A program made the translations under genes and the position numbers. Under the pieces are notes generated by a model. It saw nothing but the letters and a program-made list of their open reading frames with translations. It searched no databases and had not been told where the DNA came from. From an uncultured Schaedlerella sp. (GTDB lineage Bacteria > Bacillota > Clostridia > Lachnospirales > Lachnospiraceae), in contig CAKSAJ010000002.1 in the NCBI GenBank assembly GCA_934435195.1, positions 124,001 to 188,000 on the forward strand: a DNA stretch of 64,000 bases. Direction: 5' to 3'. Positions 42,017-51,559 of this stretch are shown here, piece by piece; the first letter of the stretch is position 1, and the number at the start of each line of letters is the position of its first letter.

Positions 42017-43024
42017 ATGTCAATTACATCAAAAGAACTGGCTAAAATTTTAAATCTATCCCCTGCTGCAGTTTCTATGGCATTAAATAACAAACCAGGT
42101 GTCAGTACCGCAACCAGAAAACTTGTTATGGAAACAGCTGACAAATATGGATATGATTTTTCAAAGCTTGCCGAAAAACATAATCTAAAGGGAACTATTT
42201 ACTTTGTAATTTATAAAAAACATGGAGCTGTCGTAAGCGATACCCCTTTCTTTTCTGAATTATCAGAAGGGATTGCACTCGGCTGCAAAAAAGCTGATTA
42301 CAAATTAAAAATCAGCTATGTATATGAGGATGAAGATATGGTGGAAAATCAGTTAGAAGAGATTCAGTATTCTGACTGTATCGGAATGATTGTTCTGGGA
42401 ACTGAGATGCGGCCGGAAGATTTGAAACCTTTTCAGAAACTGCCACTTCCATTTGTTCTTGTGGACAGTTATTTTGAGACAGTATCTTGTAACTGCGTAT
42501 TGATTAACAATGTACAGGGAGCATATCTTGCCGCTTCCCACTTAATCCGCAAGACAAAAAAGCAGCCTGGATATTTACATTCTTCTTATGAGATTGGCAA
42601 TTTTGCGGAACGTAACTCCGGGTTCTTCAAAGCTGTACGTGCACATGGAATGTCCTCTGCAAAGAGTATTGTCCACCATTTAACGCCATCTATGGACGGA
42701 GCCTATGCAGATATGAAAGAAATTATTGAAAAAGGAGAAGAACTGGCTCCATGTTATTTTGCCGATAATGATCTGATTGCCATGGGAGCTATGAAGGCAC
42801 TCAAAGAGGCGGGATATCGCATTCCGCAGGACATCGCGATTGCCGGTTTTGATAACCTGCCGTTTAGTAAAGTCTTTGAGCCGGCACTTACCACAATCAA
42901 TGTGCCGAAGCATTATATGGGGGAAATGGCTGCTGCAAGACTTATAGAAATGTTGAAGACACCAAGTTCCAATCCGGTGAAGATTGAGGTCGGGACGGCA
43001 CTGGTGGAGAGGAAGAGTAGCTGA
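42017..43024 (+). CDS. LacI-family transcriptional regulator of the isomerase/transketolase operon
   Basis: A 335-residue regulator. The helix-turn-helix is SKELAKILNLSPAAVSMALN followed by the hinge NKPGVSTATRKLV. The rest is a periplasmic-binding-protein-like sugar domain, with DCIGMIVLGTEMRPEDLKPF, PFVLVDSYFETVSCNCVLIN and PQDIAIAGFDNLPFSKVFEP. It probably represses the divergent isomerase operon and responds to the sugar or its phosphate. GGAG lies 10 bases before the ATG. Confidence 0.92.
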   Translation: MSITSKELAKILNLSPAAVSMALNNKPGVSTATRKLVMETADKYGYDFSKLAEKHNLKGTIYFVIYKKHGAVVSDTPFFSELSEGIALGCKKADYKLKISYVYEDEDMVENQLEEIQYSDCIGMIVLGTEMRPEDLKPFQKLPLPFVLVDSYFETVSCNCVLINNVQGAYLAASHLIRKTKKQPGYLHSSYEIGNFAERNSGFFKAVRAHGMSSAKSIVHHLTPSMDGAYADMKEIIEKGEELAPCYFADNDLIAMGAMKALKEAGYRIPQDIAIAGFDNLPFSKVFEPALTTINVPKHYMGEMAAARLIEMLKTPSSNPVKIEVGTALVERKSS

Positions 43025-43030
43025 TAGGCG

Positions 43031-43101
43031 GGAGCCGGTAGGGACGGGGTTAGTGGCTTTTTGCTACGCAAAAAAGCCACTAACCACGTCCCTCCGGCTC
43101 C
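43031..43101. repeat. REP-like hairpin, copy 3
   Basis: GGAGCCGGTAGGGACGGGGT-TAGTGGCTTTTTGC pairs with its near-complement around TAC, with one extra base in the right arm. A partial right end (ATCCGGCTCCC) repeats just after. It separates the convergent LacI-type and GH78-like genes and may act as a terminator for both. Confidence 0.9.
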
Positions 43102-43123
43102 CTTCTATCCGGCTCCCTTTGTC

Positions 43124-44695
43124 TTATCTAAAATATTCTCTCAACAGCCATGCCGGTGTACAACTCCATGCATGACAGAAACTATTCACCTGCATATTGC
43201 CGTAAGGTGATGCCAACGGATCTGCCGGATCAAATGCCTCCCAGAATGTATCTGCGCCGAGCTCAATCATGCCACCCCAGTATGTACGCATCAATTCCAG
43301 TGCTTTTTCCTGCTCTCCAACATGAAGAAGTGCCTCAATCACATGATGGTAAGCATATGGTGTTAAAACTGTAACTGCATCTTTATTTTCTAAAATACCA
43401 AGCATTAATTTTCTGCTCTTCTCTTTATCAAATACATCTGCAAGTACCATCCAAGCCTGACTGATCCACGATACCTGACGCTCTTTTCCGCTTACAAATA
43501 CTTCCTGTTCTTCATCCCAGAATGTGCGAACTGCATCTACTAATGCATTATCCAAGAGTTTCTGAATATATACAACTTCCTCTTTGTTTCCCAGTAATTC
43601 TGCCAGCTCTTTGCCCTGTCTCAGACAATATATCCAGACCCCCTGTGCTGCTGCCTGACGATTCAGTCCTTCTTTCCAATCAATAAACGCTGTTAATGGC
43701 TCATCGTCTCGCAAAACACCATCTTCCATATCATCCTGTGCCAGCTCAATCTGACGATATGCTGCCGGCCATAATTCCTCTACTGTCTTAATATCTTTTG
43801 TTTCTTTATAGTAATCGTACAAAATTGAAATAAAAAACAATGAGTAATCCCACAAGAATGTATCATCGGCCTGCATCACCGGTTCTGTAAACAGGCATGC
43901 ACTGATTTTTCCGTCATCTCTTGTCAGACCTGCAAAAAGGTACATACATCTTCTTACCAAATCCAGATTCTTGAATGTAGCGTAGTTTGCCTTTGCCTGC
44001 AAACGCAAATCCCCAATCCAGAGGCGACGGTCACGCTTTGGACCATCCTCAAATACATGCTGCATACAATCCTGCAAAGTCTTTAAACTTGCCCTGTCGA
44101 TTTTCTGTAAATCTTCCGGCAATTCTGTAAGTGTTTCAACATCTTCCATAGATACCGCAGATACAGCAGTTGTTTCTGCCGCTTCTACTACTACCTGAAA
44201 TTTCTGCGAAGTATCGATTGCCAGGACTTCCAAATAGCGGAATGCATATCTTCTCGGCAATTTCAACTCACATGGTAATACATCAATATGGATAAACTCT
44301 TCCTGGATCCATCCCTTACTAATCCATCCTTCATATGTGTTTGAGTCATCTAAAATTTCCTGTGGAATCTCTGCAAATTTCAATCTCAAAAATGCCGGTG
44401 CATCTTGTGGACTTCCTGCCGAATTCAGTTTCAAAGTTACATATCCTACATGATGATCACCAAAATCAAGACAAATGCTGTCACCTTTTTTTAAGCGTTT
44501 CTCGCTCATGTGAGCAATGTCTTCACGCTCTGTCACAACTGCATTCCCAATCTCATCTTTTCCAATTGCAACAAGTGAGATTGGAGCCACTTTTACTTCT
44601 TTTAACTCAACATCATTTTCCTGTGCTTTCTCAACAAATGCTTCAATTGTCTTACGTTTCATTTCCGGAATAATACTTACTACTGCGTCACTCAT
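43124..44695 (-). CDS. GH78-like alpha-L-rhamnosidase-type six-hairpin glycosidase
   Basis: A 523-residue protein without a signal peptide, so intracellular. The N-terminal part is beta-rich (LRLKFAEIPQEIL). The catalytic part resembles family 78: FEDGPKRDRRLWIGDLRLQA near residue 225 (the usual DCPxRDER motif, here DGPKRDRR), AFIDWKEGLNRQAAAQGVWI and TFWEAFDP near residue 490. GH78 enzymes release L-rhamnose from flavonoid and other plant glycosides. Changes in the catalytic motif leave substrate open. The start at 44695 has AAAGGAG six bases upstream. It is followed by the LacI gene in convergent direction. Confidence 0.78.
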   Translation of the reverse strand: MSDAVVSIIPEMKRKTIEAFVEKAQENDVELKEVKVAPISLVAIGKDEIGNAVVTEREDIAHMSEKRLKKGDSICLDFGDHHVGYVTLKLNSAGSPQDAPAFLRLKFAEIPQEILDDSNTYEGWISKGWIQEEFIHIDVLPCELKLPRRYAFRYLEVLAIDTSQKFQVVVEAAETTAVSAVSMEDVETLTELPEDLQKIDRASLKTLQDCMQHVFEDGPKRDRRLWIGDLRLQAKANYATFKNLDLVRRCMYLFAGLTRDDGKISACLFTEPVMQADDTFLWDYSLFFISILYDYYKETKDIKTVEELWPAAYRQIELAQDDMEDGVLRDDEPLTAFIDWKEGLNRQAAAQGVWIYCLRQGKELAELLGNKEEVVYIQKLLDNALVDAVRTFWDEEQEVFVSGKERQVSWISQAWMVLADVFDKEKSRKLMLGILENKDAVTVLTPYAYHHVIEALLHVGEQEKALELMRTYWGGMIELGADTFWEAFDPADPLASPYGNMQVNSFCHAWSCTPAWLLREYFR

Positions 44696-44730
44696 AGTTT
44701 TCTCCTTTACATATCCGATTTCCAATCGAT

Positions 44731-44779
44731 GGGGAGCCATTAAACCCCGTCCCCAATTGGCCTCCAGCCTCCCAATTGG
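44731..44779. repeat. Degenerate REP-like remnant
   Basis: GGGGAGCCATTAAACCCCGT followed by CCCCAATTGG and a second CAATTGG preserve half of the unit. The long hairpin is lost. It lies between the first GH1 gene and the GH78-like gene. Confidence 0.6.
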
Positions 44780-44785
44780 TCTGTA

Positions 44786-46189
44786 CTAATGAAGTGCTGC
44801 TCCGTTTGTTGCAATCACTTCTTTGTACCAATTAAACGATTTCTTTTTATAACGATTTAATGTACCGCTTCCATCATCATTTCTGTCAACATAAATATAA
44901 CCATAACGTTTCTTTAATTCTGCTGTTGATGCACTGACCAGATCAATGCATCCCCAAGAGGTATATCCCATTACATCGACACCGTCTTCTACAGCTTCTT
45001 CCACCTGCAGTAAATGTTTCTTCAGATAATCGATACGATAATCATCTTCTACTGTCAGAACACCATCTTTTTCTACTAGTTCATCCACTGCTCCAAGTCC
45101 ATTTTCTACAATAAACAAAGGCTTCTGATAACGATCCCAGTAATAATTCAAAACATAGCGAAGTCCCTTTGGATCAATCTGCCATCCCCAGTCGGATGCT
45201 TCCAGATATGGATTCGGAACTCCTCCCATCAGATTTCCTTTTCCTTTTGTCTGTTTTTCCGGATCTGCTGTATCACAAATGCTCATATAATAACTAAATG
45301 AAACGAAATCAACTGTATTTTTCAGAATCTCTTCATCTTCCGGTGCAAACTGAATTTCGATACCATTTTCTTTAAAATAGCGTTTCATATATCCAGGGTA
45401 ATATCCTCTCACATGAACATCCCCGAAGAAGTCGTTTTTATGTACACTTTCCATCACTTTAATCACGTCATCCGGACATGGTGTGAGCGGATAAGTCGGC
45501 ATACTTAAAATCATACATCCTACTTTTGCTTCCGGCATCATCTCATGTGCAATTTTGGTTGCCAATGCACTTGCCACCAATTCATGATGAACTGCCTGAT
45601 AAAGATCCTGCTGCGATAAATTTTCTTTTGCTGTATAAATTCCGCCGCTTAAAAATGGCTCGTGAAGAACAGAGTTAATCTCATTAAATGTCAGCCAGTA
45701 TTTTACTTTTTTCCCATATCTTGCAAAAATTGTTCTGACATATCGCTCGTAAAATCCAATCATCTTACGGTTTACCCAACCATCATATGTCTTTGAAAGA
45801 TGTAATGGTGTTTCATAATGAGAGATTGTTACCAGCGGCTCAATTCCATATTTGTGACACTCATCAAATACATCATCATAAAACTGAAGTCCTTTTTCAT
45901 TTGGAGTTTCTTCATCTCCATTTGGAAAGATTCTGCTCCATGCAATTGAAAGACGAAATACTTTGAATCCCATTTCTGCAAAAAGCTTAATATCTTCCTT
46001 ATAGCGATGATAAAAATCAATTCCGATGAGCTTCATATTATCTTCTGTCGGTTCTTCTGTTCTTGGTCCAACAATTCCGTGTGGTGTTACATCCTGTGTC
46101 GATAATCCTTTTCCATCCTCATTGTACGCCCCTTCACACTGGTTTGCTGCGACTGCGCCGCCCCATAAAAAGTTTTTTGGAAATGCCAT
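44786..46189 (-). CDS. GH1 6-phospho-beta-glucosidase, copy 1
   Basis: A 467-residue glycoside hydrolase family 1 enzyme. FLWGGAVAANQCEGAYNEDG begins the fold. The acid/base Glu is in WLTFNEINS near residue 175 and the nucleophile Glu in LFIVENGLG near residue 365. The stretch VSASTAELKKRYGYIYVDRN carries the Ser-Lys-Tyr phosphate-binding set typical of 6-phospho-beta-glucosidases. It would cleave aryl 6-phospho-beta-glucosides brought in by the PTS transporter at 54789-56645. It is about 80% alike by eye to the second GH1 at 51925-53337. Its gene begins 2 bp after the ROK kinase stop. Confidence 0.92.
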   Translation of the reverse strand: MAFPKNFLWGGAVAANQCEGAYNEDGKGLSTQDVTPHGIVGPRTEEPTEDNMKLIGIDFYHRYKEDIKLFAEMGFKVFRLSIAWSRIFPNGDEETPNEKGLQFYDDVFDECHKYGIEPLVTISHYETPLHLSKTYDGWVNRKMIGFYERYVRTIFARYGKKVKYWLTFNEINSVLHEPFLSGGIYTAKENLSQQDLYQAVHHELVASALATKIAHEMMPEAKVGCMILSMPTYPLTPCPDDVIKVMESVHKNDFFGDVHVRGYYPGYMKRYFKENGIEIQFAPEDEEILKNTVDFVSFSYYMSICDTADPEKQTKGKGNLMGGVPNPYLEASDWGWQIDPKGLRYVLNYYWDRYQKPLFIVENGLGAVDELVEKDGVLTVEDDYRIDYLKKHLLQVEEAVEDGVDVMGYTSWGCIDLVSASTAELKKRYGYIYVDRNDDGSGTLNRYKKKSFNWYKEVIATNGAALH

Positions 46190-46191
46190 AA

Positions 46192-47118
46192 TTATAAGTC
46201 TCCTTTCGAATTCATAAAATGATACAATGCTCCAATCAGATTTGCATCGTTATAAAATTTACAGTTTGTAATCTTTGGTTCCGGAACATATGGTGCCACT
46301 TCGCGAAGCGGAATCTGCTCCAGATATTCATCCAGACTCTTCTGTAAATATTCATGCAAAAGTGGTTGTTGGCTAATTCCTCCGCCAACTGCAATGACAT
46401 CTAAATCCAGATAAATATTAAGATTATAAATTTGTACCGCCAGCTGCCATGTAAAATCTTTTAACCCTTTTAATACTTTTTCATTCCCGGCATTTGCCTG
46501 CTCAAAAATTTTAATACCATCATAAGTCTTCCAGTCTTCTCCGGTATATCTGGCTACACTTTTAGCAAGCCCTTCTGCACCATTGCTCATGCCCCAATAG
46601 CTGCTCTTTTTCTCCGAATTTTTCTCATCAGTACATATATAACTGTACTCGCCTGCTGTAAAGTGATTGCCTCGGTAAATTTTGCCATTCAATATGATAC
46701 CACCCGCAACACCTGAACCCAGCACCACTACTGCTCCATTATCACAGCCTTTGAGACTTCCTTTCCAATATTCTGCGAGTGCTGCACATTTGCCATCATT
46801 TTCAACAGAAACCGGTATCCCATATCGTTTTGATAATTCATCTCCAACTGCGCCGCCTGCCAAATATGCAAGATAGCCTGCCGTTATGCAGTGTCCGTTT
46901 CTATTATCAAGCATTCCAGGCATACTGATTGCAATACCTTCTACTTGATCCTTATATTTTGAAACCACACCATCTAATACTTGATAATACTCTTCTTTTG
47001 TATGAGTATGATAATCTGGTGTAGCCACTTTATCTTTTTCCAAAATTTCTGCATTTTCATTCATCAACGCATATTTGGTAAATGTTCCTCCTGCGTCAAA
47101 AACCAGATATTTCTTCAT
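46192..47118 (-). CDS. ROK-family sugar kinase
   Basis: A 308-residue kinase of the ROK family. YLVFDAGGTFTKYALMNENA is the phosphate-binding motif, VSVENDGKCAALAEYWKGS carries the catalytic Asp, and AVVVLGSGVAGGIILNGKIY is the second ATP motif. The zinc-binding CxCGxxGC motif of many ROK proteins is absent, as in BglK-type beta-glucoside kinases. Within this operon it may phosphorylate released glucose or intact beta-glucosides taken up by the symporter, making them substrates for the adjacent GH1 enzyme. That second option is inference. Confidence 0.88.
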   Translation of the reverse strand: MKKYLVFDAGGTFTKYALMNENAEILEKDKVATPDYHTHTKEEYYQVLDGVVSKYKDQVEGIAISMPGMLDNRNGHCITAGYLAYLAGGAVGDELSKRYGIPVSVENDGKCAALAEYWKGSLKGCDNGAVVVLGSGVAGGIILNGKIYRGNHFTAGEYSYICTDEKNSEKKSSYWGMSNGAEGLAKSVARYTGEDWKTYDGIKIFEQANAGNEKVLKGLKDFTWQLAVQIYNLNIYLDLDVIAVGGGISQQPLLHEYLQKSLDEYLEQIPLREVAPYVPEPKITNCKFYNDANLIGALYHFMNSKGDL

Positions 47119-47207
47119 TCTACTTTCCTCACATTTTTTTCTATTCTGTCTATACTCTTAAGTCTGTTATTTTCTACAGCAAATTTTATCTTTCTTTTTC
47201 TCGATAC

Positions 47208-48128
47208 TTATTTTCCGAAATTAAGCTGAAGCTTTGCAAAGAAATCTTCCAGTGTCAATCTTGCATCTAAGTAATTATAAACTCGGATTTCTCTGTTATT
47301 TTGTCCATGGATATAAGTCATGTCTTCTGCAATTCTTGGTGCCGAAACTAAATCATAGCTTACCTTTTGCAATTCCTCCATCAGAACTGCAACTGTTCCC
47401 TGGTCACCCAGTCCCCAAATTTCTCCATGAGGCCATTCCATATCATATTTTGCTGCAACATGATTAAAATCTACCATCTGTTCAAATAAATATTTACCAA
47501 TCTCTCCGCATGGACGAACCTTCAGCTGTAACTCTGCCAGTGAAACTGCCATCACTTTGTAAAGGCTCATCGGAACCTGCCATACCGGAACATTTGATGA
47601 AAAAATAACATTTACAGCGTGAATGTCCATCATTAAATTGAACTCAAATCCACCTTTTGGATAATCTCCACCACCGATCCAGATAACTGTCATTCGGTCT
47701 GCAATCTCCGGTTTCATAAGAAGTGCCGAAGCCACATCTGTCACTGCACCCTGGCAGGCGATATACAGTGGTCTTTTATCATCCTTCATTGCTTCTTCAA
47801 TAATAAATCTTGCACCTTCTGAATCAATTGGTGTCTTCTCATCTTCCAGTCCGCGCGGTGCACCAAGCTTAACCGGATATTGATCCTTTAATCCCATCAA
47901 ATCCATCACTTTAATAATCTCATCATAACTTGCCTGCGCTGTTCCAAGTTCCCCATACTGCTGTGGGTTCTTCCAAAAATGTCCTGCCACCAGCCCTTTC
48001 ACATCAAATCTTGGTGTCATTAAATGATGAGCGACTGCATACTGGTCATCCGCTTCATTTTTACAATCTGTATGTACGATTACTCTTACTTTTTTATTTT
48101 CCGGTACTGTATATTCATAATTCCACAT
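47208..48128 (-). CDS. Nucleoside-hydrolase-like protein
   Basis: A 306-residue protein with the inosine-uridine nucleoside hydrolase fold. The calcium-site motif near residue 18 reads HTDCKNEADDQYAVAHHLM, a variant of DxDxxxDD with the last two Asp kept. GLVAGHFWKNPQQYGELG, PLYIACQGAVTDVASALLMK and IWIGGGDYPKGGFEFNLMMD are the later family segments, and EIWGLGDQGTVAVLMEE is the C-terminal one. In a glycoside locus it may cleave an N- or O-glycoside other than a nucleoside. A cre-like site lies just upstream. It precedes the ROK and GH1 genes. Confidence 0.8.
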   Translation of the reverse strand: MWNYEYTVPENKKVRVIVHTDCKNEADDQYAVAHHLMTPRFDVKGLVAGHFWKNPQQYGELGTAQASYDEIIKVMDLMGLKDQYPVKLGAPRGLEDEKTPIDSEGARFIIEEAMKDDKRPLYIACQGAVTDVASALLMKPEIADRMTVIWIGGGDYPKGGFEFNLMMDIHAVNVIFSSNVPVWQVPMSLYKVMAVSLAELQLKVRPCGEIGKYLFEQMVDFNHVAAKYDMEWPHGEIWGLGDQGTVAVLMEELQKVSYDLVSAPRIAEDMTYIHGQNNREIRVYNYLDARLTLEDFFAKLQLNFGK

Positions 48129-48145
48129 AATCTATATCCTCCTGT

Positions 48146-48159
48146 TGTAAACGCTTTGC
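48146..48159. promoter_or_regulatory. cre-like (CcpA) site
   Basis: TGTAAACGCTTTGC matches the cre consensus TGWAARCGYTWNCW at 13 of 14 positions. It lies about 20 bp before the nucleoside-hydrolase-like start, so carbon catabolite control of this operon is likely. Confidence 0.6.
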
Positions 48160-48176
48160 GAGGTCTTTATTGACAT

Positions 48177-48203
48177 AAAGGAGCACCTCCCGATGCTCCT
48201 TTG
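48177..48203. terminator. Stem-loop downstream of the GPH symporter gene
   Basis: AAAGGAGCA pairs with TGCTCCTTT. On the minus strand only a short T run follows, so it may be an attenuating or processing stem between the symporter and the nucleoside-hydrolase-like gene. Confidence 0.5.
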
Positions 48204-48223
48204 TAGTTACCACTAGTTTCTAT

Positions 48224-49657
48224 TTACTCAGCTTTTCCATGGCGTTTATCCAAATCTGCACGAATCTGAGGATATTTCTTATCCAGATCATATGGCACAA
48301 GTACGAGTACTGCAAGTACTGTTGAAACTAATGCCAAACCGCCAAATGCAAAGTTGATCGCTGTGTGTGTTTTTGGGAATGCCTGTGCAATATTTACACC
48401 GTCAGCAATTGCCTTATCCAATTTTGCTGCATCATAATTTCCCCATACAAGCAGTGCTGAAACGATAGCTGATGCTGCTGCTGAAGAAACTTTATTTACG
48501 AATCCCTGAATTGCATTCTGTGTACCTCCAAGGTTTCTTCCAACCTGCCACTCTGTGTAATCAAAAATGTCAGGCATCATAGAGAAGAACATGCTTGAAC
48601 GGAATCCAAAACCAAGTCCGATAAGTCCAAGAGCCATTGTTGCAATTGTTCCATTTGATGTAAAGAATAAAATTGCATATCCAACGATATCTACGATTGC
48701 TCCAAACTGAATCAATTTGATTTTTGCAATTCCTTTACCATTCAAGTAAGCTGCAAGAATCATAGTTGGAATTGCAAGTAATGTCAGTAATGTTAATGCA
48801 AGAGACATACCACTTACATCTCCTACAATGTAGCTGTAATAATACTGCATTGCTCCGTACATGCTCAGATATCCGAGGAAGAGGAAGAAAACTTCTCCAA
48901 GGAACATAATGTAGTATTTATTTTTCACAAGACTCTTAATATCTTTTACCAGTGAGCTCTTACCTGCTGACTGTGTAGGCGGGTTGATTTCAACAATTGA
49001 GAATACACAAATTGTCATGATAATAATAACAATGATACCAAGTACAATATTTGTATTACGATATCCTGTTGCTAATGCAGCTCCTGTTGCATCTTTAGAA
49101 CCTGAGAAGAAATATACCATTGGAAGAACAAACAGTGATGATGTCAGTGAACCCAGGTTTGAAAATACAGTACGTGTTGTAGAAATTTTTGTACGTTCTG
49201 TTGCTGATGGTGATAATGATGAAACAATTGGTGCCATTGGAATATTTACAAGTGTATAACCAAATGAGAATATAATATATGTAATATATGCCCAAGCCAG
49301 TTTTGCACCTGCACTCCATCCTGTCGGAACAGAGAATAAAAGAACCATTCCAACTGCCAAAACCGGTGCTCCGTAAAGCATCCATGGACGATAACGTCCC
49401 ATCTTTGTATCTGTTCTGTCAATCATGGCTCCTACCATGTAATCTGTAAACGCATCAATAAATTTTGTTACAACAAACATAAATCCTACTGCTCCTGCAG
49501 CAAGTCCTGCACAGTTTGTATAATAGAATAACAGATATGTATTCGCCAGTAAGTACGCAAGGTTGCAGGCGTAATCGCTAATACCAAAACCTATACGCTG
49601 TCTCCATTTAAATTTCGTTGTTTCATAATAAGCCGGTTCGTGTTTCAATTTTTGCAT
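48224..49657 (-). CDS. GPH-family glycoside:cation symporter
   Basis: A 477-residue membrane transporter with about 12 hydrophobic segments, of the glycoside-pentoside-hexuronide:cation family. RIGFGISDYACNLAYLLANT near residue 20, TKFIDAFTDYMVGAMIDRTD (the conserved Asp motif) near residue 65 and KMGRYRPWMLYGAPVLAVGM near residue 88 are signature segments. It probably brings in an unphosphorylated glycoside, complementing the PTS route. The gene is divergent from the AraC-type regulator. Confidence 0.92.
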   Translation of the reverse strand: MQKLKHEPAYYETTKFKWRQRIGFGISDYACNLAYLLANTYLLFYYTNCAGLAAGAVGFMFVVTKFIDAFTDYMVGAMIDRTDTKMGRYRPWMLYGAPVLAVGMVLLFSVPTGWSAGAKLAWAYITYIIFSFGYTLVNIPMAPIVSSLSPSATERTKISTTRTVFSNLGSLTSSLFVLPMVYFFSGSKDATGAALATGYRNTNIVLGIIVIIIMTICVFSIVEINPPTQSAGKSSLVKDIKSLVKNKYYIMFLGEVFFLFLGYLSMYGAMQYYYSYIVGDVSGMSLALTLLTLLAIPTMILAAYLNGKGIAKIKLIQFGAIVDIVGYAILFFTSNGTIATMALGLIGLGFGFRSSMFFSMMPDIFDYTEWQVGRNLGGTQNAIQGFVNKVSSAAASAIVSALLVWGNYDAAKLDKAIADGVNIAQAFPKTHTAINFAFGGLALVSTVLAVLVLVPYDLDKKYPQIRADLDKRHGKAE

Positions 49658-49758
49658 TTAGTTTTCCCTCCATGTTTTTATAGTTCCAATCAATGCATTA
49701 AATTCTTGGCGCGCTCTGCCTCGATTGAACCAGTTATTCATGTCTCATCGACTAACTT

Positions 49759-49785
49759 ATTATAATCATATTTTTTCCAAATCAA
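49759..49785 (-). promoter_or_regulatory. Possible promoter of the symporter operon
   Basis: On the minus strand TTGATT (49780-49785) and TATAAT (49759-49764) have a rather short 15-bp spacer. A weak -35 spacing suits an activator-dependent promoter next to the AraC-type gene. Confidence 0.4.
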
Positions 49786-49885
49786 CTATCATAAATTTGA
49801 TGTTTTTATCATTTTTTTAACATTTTCTTTACATTTTATATTCTTCCAGATATATTTAAAATAAAAATGACGGAGGCTGACTGCT

Positions 49886-51079
49886 ATGGAATACACATTA
49901 TTAAAAAAATTAGAAATGCTATGGGGCATTCCTATTTTCTATACAGATAACAATTCTAAGAAAATTCAAAGTTTTGGTACGTTTTCAGAAAAAGAAAATC
50001 CACTGGCTACCTCTGTTGAACTTACACAGTCATTAATAGAACAGGTCAATTCACAAAAAATTCCTGTTGTTTACAAAATATTAAACAAAATTTATTTCAT
50101 ATGTATTTATAGCGGTGGCACTTACTATTTATCCGGGCCTGTATGTGTAGAGCAGCTTAATTATGTAGAGATTCACCAATTTTACAAAAATTATAATATA
50201 GCAACTCAAAACGAACACCACCCTGTTAAAATGACTTTGGTCCAACTATTAACTTTTGTCAGTTTTCTCTATGAATTTCTTGAGAAAAAGGATATTCAAA
50301 TTGAACAACTTCTGCAAGTGAATCATCTAAGTACTGATAGTAAAGCAGAAAATACGCCTGATTCTGTTCTAATAGATATCAACGTTCAAGAAGAGACGGC
50401 ATATCACCATACTTACATGGATGAACGCTTTGTTATGGATACAATCCGTGAAGGAAATGTTGCCGAGATAAATAAACGCGGAGATGCATTATTTGAAAGA
50501 GCAGGTATCCTTTCTAAAAATAAATTTAATGACCAGCGAAATCTTGCTATTGTCACAACAACAATGGCAACCCGAGAGGCAATTGCCGGTGGTGTGTCCC
50601 CGGCTGAAGCTTATAAGTTGAGCGACCTTTTGATCAATCAAATTGATTCCTGTACAAAAATAGAAGAGGTTGCGGAGCTAAACCGCAAAAGTCTCTATCA
50701 ATTTACCAAGCTGGTTGCTGACACCAAACTTAAGCCCCACTTATCAAACTATACCGAACAATGTAAAGATTATATTTCCCAAAATTATCATCATAAAATT
50801 TATCTGGAAGATATTTCTGAAGCAATCGGCGTCAGCCAGGGGCATTTATCAAGAGTATTTAAAAAAGACACCGGAATGAAAATACAAGATTATATTTTAA
50901 AATTCCGAATTGAACGTGCAACAAACTTATTAAAATATTCCGATGCATCACTCTCCGAAATCAGTGATTACGTTTGCTTTAATTCACAAAGTCATTTTGG
51001 AAGTGTATTCAAAGAATATATGGGAATGACTCCACGACAATATCGCGAGAAAAATAAACGAAAGGAGTTTTACGGGTGA
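49886..51079 (+). CDS. AraC-family transcriptional regulator
   Basis: A 397-residue regulator. The C-terminal 100 residues hold two helix-turn-helix motifs: IYLEDISEAIGVSQGHLSRV followed by FKKDTGMKIQDYILKFRIER, then SLSEISDYVCFNSQSHFGSV ending in the signature YMGMTPRQYREKNK. The N-terminal 150 residues form a ligand-sensing domain common in Lachnospiraceae AraC proteins (SGGTYYLSGPVCVEQLNYVE). The gene is divergent from the symporter and is likely its activator. GGAGG precedes the ATG. Confidence 0.92.
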   Translation: MEYTLLKKLEMLWGIPIFYTDNNSKKIQSFGTFSEKENPLATSVELTQSLIEQVNSQKIPVVYKILNKIYFICIYSGGTYYLSGPVCVEQLNYVEIHQFYKNYNIATQNEHHPVKMTLVQLLTFVSFLYEFLEKKDIQIEQLLQVNHLSTDSKAENTPDSVLIDINVQEETAYHHTYMDERFVMDTIREGNVAEINKRGDALFERAGILSKNKFNDQRNLAIVTTTMATREAIAGGVSPAEAYKLSDLLINQIDSCTKIEEVAELNRKSLYQFTKLVADTKLKPHLSNYTEQCKDYISQNYHHKIYLEDISEAIGVSQGHLSRVFKKDTGMKIQDYILKFRIERATNLLKYSDASLSEISDYVCFNSQSHFGSVFKEYMGMTPRQYREKNKRKEFYG

Positions 51080-51084
51080 AGCAG

Positions 51085-51147
51085 GGGAGCCGATAGGGAC
51101 GGGGTTTAGTGGACCATGGTCCACTAAACCCCGTCCCTCCGGCTCCC
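51085..51147. repeat. REP-like hairpin, copy 4
   Basis: GGGAGCCGATAGGGACGGGG-TTTAGTGGAC pairs with its complement around CATG, nearly perfect over 31 bp. It lies 5 bp after the AraC-type stop and is almost identical to the copy at 51850-51911. Confidence 0.92.
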
Positions 51148-51151
51148 GCTG

Positions 51152-51559
51152 TTACTCTGCTCTTATCTCGTTAATAAGTGCCCGAATAACAGAAATTTCC
51201 TCTTCACACTCATCTGCAATTATCTCCAGGCTCTTGCCTTTGGCAAGTTTCTTCTCAACTTGCTGTTTCAATATCTCTTCTCTTCCGAGATTTTTTCCAA
51301 GCTCAATCCCATTCTTAAGTCCGCGTCTCTCTGCACTATGCATATAAGAATTATAATCCCGGATTGCCTTTTGACGAGCTTCGTATTCCATTCGCTTTAT
51401 TTCATCTTCACTCATATGCTTTAATGCTTCATACGCTTCGCCAATATATTCATCCTTCTCTGCCATTTTCTTAAAATCCTCCTCACATGTCCCACCGAAG
51501 AAACGCATCCATTTCATGAGGTCTGGTTCCGTTTTCTTTGGTTTACTTGCTTTTCTCAT
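51152..51559 (-). pseudogene. C-terminal remnant of an Rpn-family (PD-(D/E)XK) recombination-promoting nuclease
   Basis: A 135-residue protein with GAGAGGAG upstream of its ATG. It matches only the C-terminal helical part of Rpn/putative-transposase proteins: LMKWMRFFGGTCEEDFKKMA, YEALKHMSEDEIKRMEYEAR, AIRDYNSYMHSAERRGLKNG and the coiled LGREEILKQQVEKKLAKGKS tail. The N-terminal nuclease domain of about 200 residues is absent. Two nearly identical REP-like hairpins flank it. It is probably a decayed mobile-type gene, although a functional short product is possible. Confidence 0.7.
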
